Assembly (NCBI RefSeq): GCF_963677565.1
Contig: NZ_OY781982.1
Location: 310,001-374,000, forward strand
Origin: an uncultured Draconibacterium sp.
GTDB taxonomy: Bacteria > Bacteroidota > Bacteroidia > Bacteroidales > Prolixibacteraceae
Direction of reading: 5' to 3'
DNA: 64,000 nt
In this document: positions 62,595 through 64,000 of the stretch, piece by piece
Numbering within the stretch: position 1 is the first letter of the stretch
Layout of the letters: every line of letters starts with the position of its first letter
Made by a program: the position numbers and the translations under genes
The notes under the pieces: model-generated
The model's input: only the letters and a program-made list of their open reading frames with translations
What the model was told of the DNA's origin: nothing
Databases searched by the model: none

Positions 62595-63611
62595 ATGAAA
62601 GTCTTTAAATACCGCATACTCAACCATATCCTTTTTTGGATATTTATCTTCACGTTCTACACAGTCCCATACCTGCTATCGTATGGATTCGTGCTGGAAG
62701 CTTTTATAAATATAATTTATATTCCTATTGATATCGTTGGTGTTTATATTGTTATTGAATACCTCATACCGCGTTTTGTTTTCAAGAAACGAAATTTTGG
62801 TATTTTCATTCTTGGAACAGCCATTATAATTGCCCTCAATATTGGTATTTCTCAATTTATTAAATTGAATATCCAGCCTATGCTGGGATTTTGGGTGGTA
62901 CGCCGCCCGCTCAGTGCCGAAATGTTTACGGCTTTGCTCAATAACTTCATGATCATTGGAACAGCCACTGCCTTTAAGCTATTTAGCTATTCTTACAGTT
63001 TTCAGTTAACACAATCAGAACTGGAGCGAAAAACCGTTCAGTCGGAATTAGGGATACTTCGCTCGCAGGTAAATCCACATTTTCTATTTAATGTCTTGAA
63101 CAATATTGATGCGCTTATTTTTGAAGACAAAGAAAAAGCCTCGAATGCCATTGTACTTTTGTCGAAGATTATGCGTTACATGCTCCAGGAATCTACTCAT
63201 GAAAAGGTGAAACTAGACAAAGAGTTGAGTTACATCGAGGATTATCTTGAACTGGCCAAGCTTAGTTTTGCAAATCCAGACTTTTTGAAATTTGAACAAA
63301 AAGGACTGCCCAATTCACAAATGGTTCCGCCACTTTTGTTTATTCCCATCATTGAAAATGCGGTTAAACATTGCAACAAACAATCGGAATCGCCAGGCGT
63401 AACAATCAATTTCGACATTGAATCTAAAAGCATCGATCTAAAAACTTCGAACTTTGTTAAACGCAACGATTTTAAGTTACCCGACAGTGGCACTGGAACC
63501 GGCCTGAAAAATGTAGAAAAGCGGCTAAAATTACTGTACGGTAGTAATTATACTTTTGATATTAATAAGGATATGGATAAATTTGACGTACACATTAAAG
63601 TACCGGTGTAA
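62595..63611 (+). CDS. LytS-type sensor histidine kinase
   Basis: The 338-aa kinase has four membrane helices in residues 10-130, a coiled linker and the His_kinase motif SQVNPHFLFNVLNNIDALI with H162, followed by an ATPase domain (PLLFIPIIENAVKH and GTGTGLKNVEKRL). It lacks a separate periplasmic sensor. It forms a pair with the LytTR response regulator 20 bases downstream. Confidence 0.92.
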   Translation: MKVFKYRILNHILFWIFIFTFYTVPYLLSYGFVLEAFINIIYIPIDIVGVYIVIEYLIPRFVFKKRNFGIFILGTAIIIALNIGISQFIKLNIQPMLGFWVVRRPLSAEMFTALLNNFMIIGTATAFKLFSYSYSFQLTQSELERKTVQSELGILRSQVNPHFLFNVLNNIDALIFEDKEKASNAIVLLSKIMRYMLQESTHEKVKLDKELSYIEDYLELAKLSFANPDFLKFEQKGLPNSQMVPPLLFIPIIENAVKHCNKQSESPGVTINFDIESKSIDLKTSNFVKRNDFKLPDSGTGTGLKNVEKRLKLLYGSNYTFDINKDMDKFDVHIKVPV

Positions 63612-63630
63612 TCAATATGAAAGCGGAATT

Positions 63631-64000
63631 ATGAAAATGAACTGCATAGCTGTTGACGACGAACTCCTTGCATTAAAGAAGATAGAGCGTTTTGCTGATA
63701 AAATCGATTACCTGAATCTTTTAGGCACTTTCGATAATGCTTTGTCAACCTTTTCATTTTTGCGCGAAAACAAAGTCGACCTTATTTTCCTCGATATTCA
63801 AATGGATGAATTTACCGGCATTCAATTGCTGGAAACCATAAAAGATCCGCCATACGTTATTTTAACAACTGCCTTTGATGAATATGCCCTAAAAGCCTAC
63901 GAGTTGGATGTAGTAGATTACCTGTTAAAACCGATTCCGTTCGAACGTTTTGTCAAGGCCACCGAGAAAGTTTACGCACGATTTTTAAAAGATCATAACA
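63631..64000 (+). CDS. LytTR-type response regulator (cut by window end)
   Basis: The visible 123 residues are a complete receiver domain: MNCIAVDDELLALKKIERF at the start (acidic pocket), the phospho-acceptor Asp in LIFLDIQMDEFTG, TTAFDEYALKAYELDVVDYLLKPI with the conserved Thr and Lys. The C-terminal part, expected to be LytTR DNA-binding given the partner kinase, lies beyond the window (inference). ATG 63631 is taken; the ATG at 63617 gives only a short frame. Confidence 0.9.
   Translation, partial: MKMNCIAVDDELLALKKIERFADKIDYLNLLGTFDNALSTFSFLRENKVDLIFLDIQMDEFTGIQLLETIKDPPYVILTTAFDEYALKAYELDVVDYLLKPIPFERFVKATEKVYARFLKDHN

Overview
The window comes from a Bacteroidota chromosome, most likely a marine or sediment member of the Marinilabiliales/Prolixibacteraceae type (inference). 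The signs are: no clear Shine-Dalgarno sequences; several promoters with the Bacteroidota -7 motif TAnnTTTG; GreA-like, DUF5063, DUF4395, CreD, OstA-like and LytS/LytTR families typical of the phylum; moderate GC; and many decayed intergenic repeat families. No rRNA, tRNA, CRISPR array, phage or transposase gene was found.

Layout. 1-7.6 kb: 3' side of cinA, a selenium-related group (yedF-like, mnmH, selD), a Ste24-type protease, an M20 hydrolase, a transaldolase-family protein and a VF530 protein. 7.8-16.9 kb: DUF4395 protein, three-gene proton-translocating transhydrogenase (pntAA-pntAB-pntB), SatP acetate transporter, a histidine kinase with a four-cysteine PAS domain, a GreA-like factor, and a GH53 galactanase followed by VOC, pentapeptide and TRIC genes. 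17-20 kb: outer-membrane phospholipase A, divergent from a lipoprotein that appears to join two lysozyme-inhibitor folds (MliC and PliI). 20-30 kb is the accessory region. It holds a membrane LytTR regulator with an acyltransferase, then two cassette-like modules (22480-23476 and 26598-28853) that share a ~220-bp leader and a GC-rich palindromic 3' site but carry different genes (a Yip1-type membrane protein; a PIN-GNAT-PUA-like protein with an ASCH protein). Between them lie a GNAT gene and two paralogous unknown genes separated by a 13-copy 21-bp tandem repeat.

30-40 kb: a beta-barrel protein with a covalently flavinylated periplasmic protein, an Lnt-like amidase, a PAS-LuxR regulator, a 4Fe-4S type CysH, and an operon of DUF5063, 3'-5' exonuclease and RlmI-like methyltransferase, then recQ. 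40.8-49 kb: guaB and an envelope-biogenesis run (three SurA-like foldases, a MoxR ATPase, an OstA/LptA-like protein).

49.2-56 kb: a branched-chain amino-acid operon (leuA, leuC, leuD, a second leuA/cimA-type gene, leuB). It is preceded by an Ile/Leu-rich leader peptide and a terminator/antiterminator pair, so transcription attenuation is likely, and two of its intergenic gaps carry near-identical ~79-bp palindromic repeats. 56-64 kb: a CPBP protease; an unknown membrane protein with a winged-helix regulator and creD, with the same 19-bp palindrome at both transcription units; ilvA; a dicarboxylate/amino-acid symporter; and a LytS-LytTR two-component pair cut by the window end.

Best leads are the cassette-like modules with the PIN-GNAT/ASCH pair, the leucine/isoleucine attenuator, the double lysozyme-inhibitor lipoprotein, the shared winged-helix operator and the 21-bp heptad repeat.
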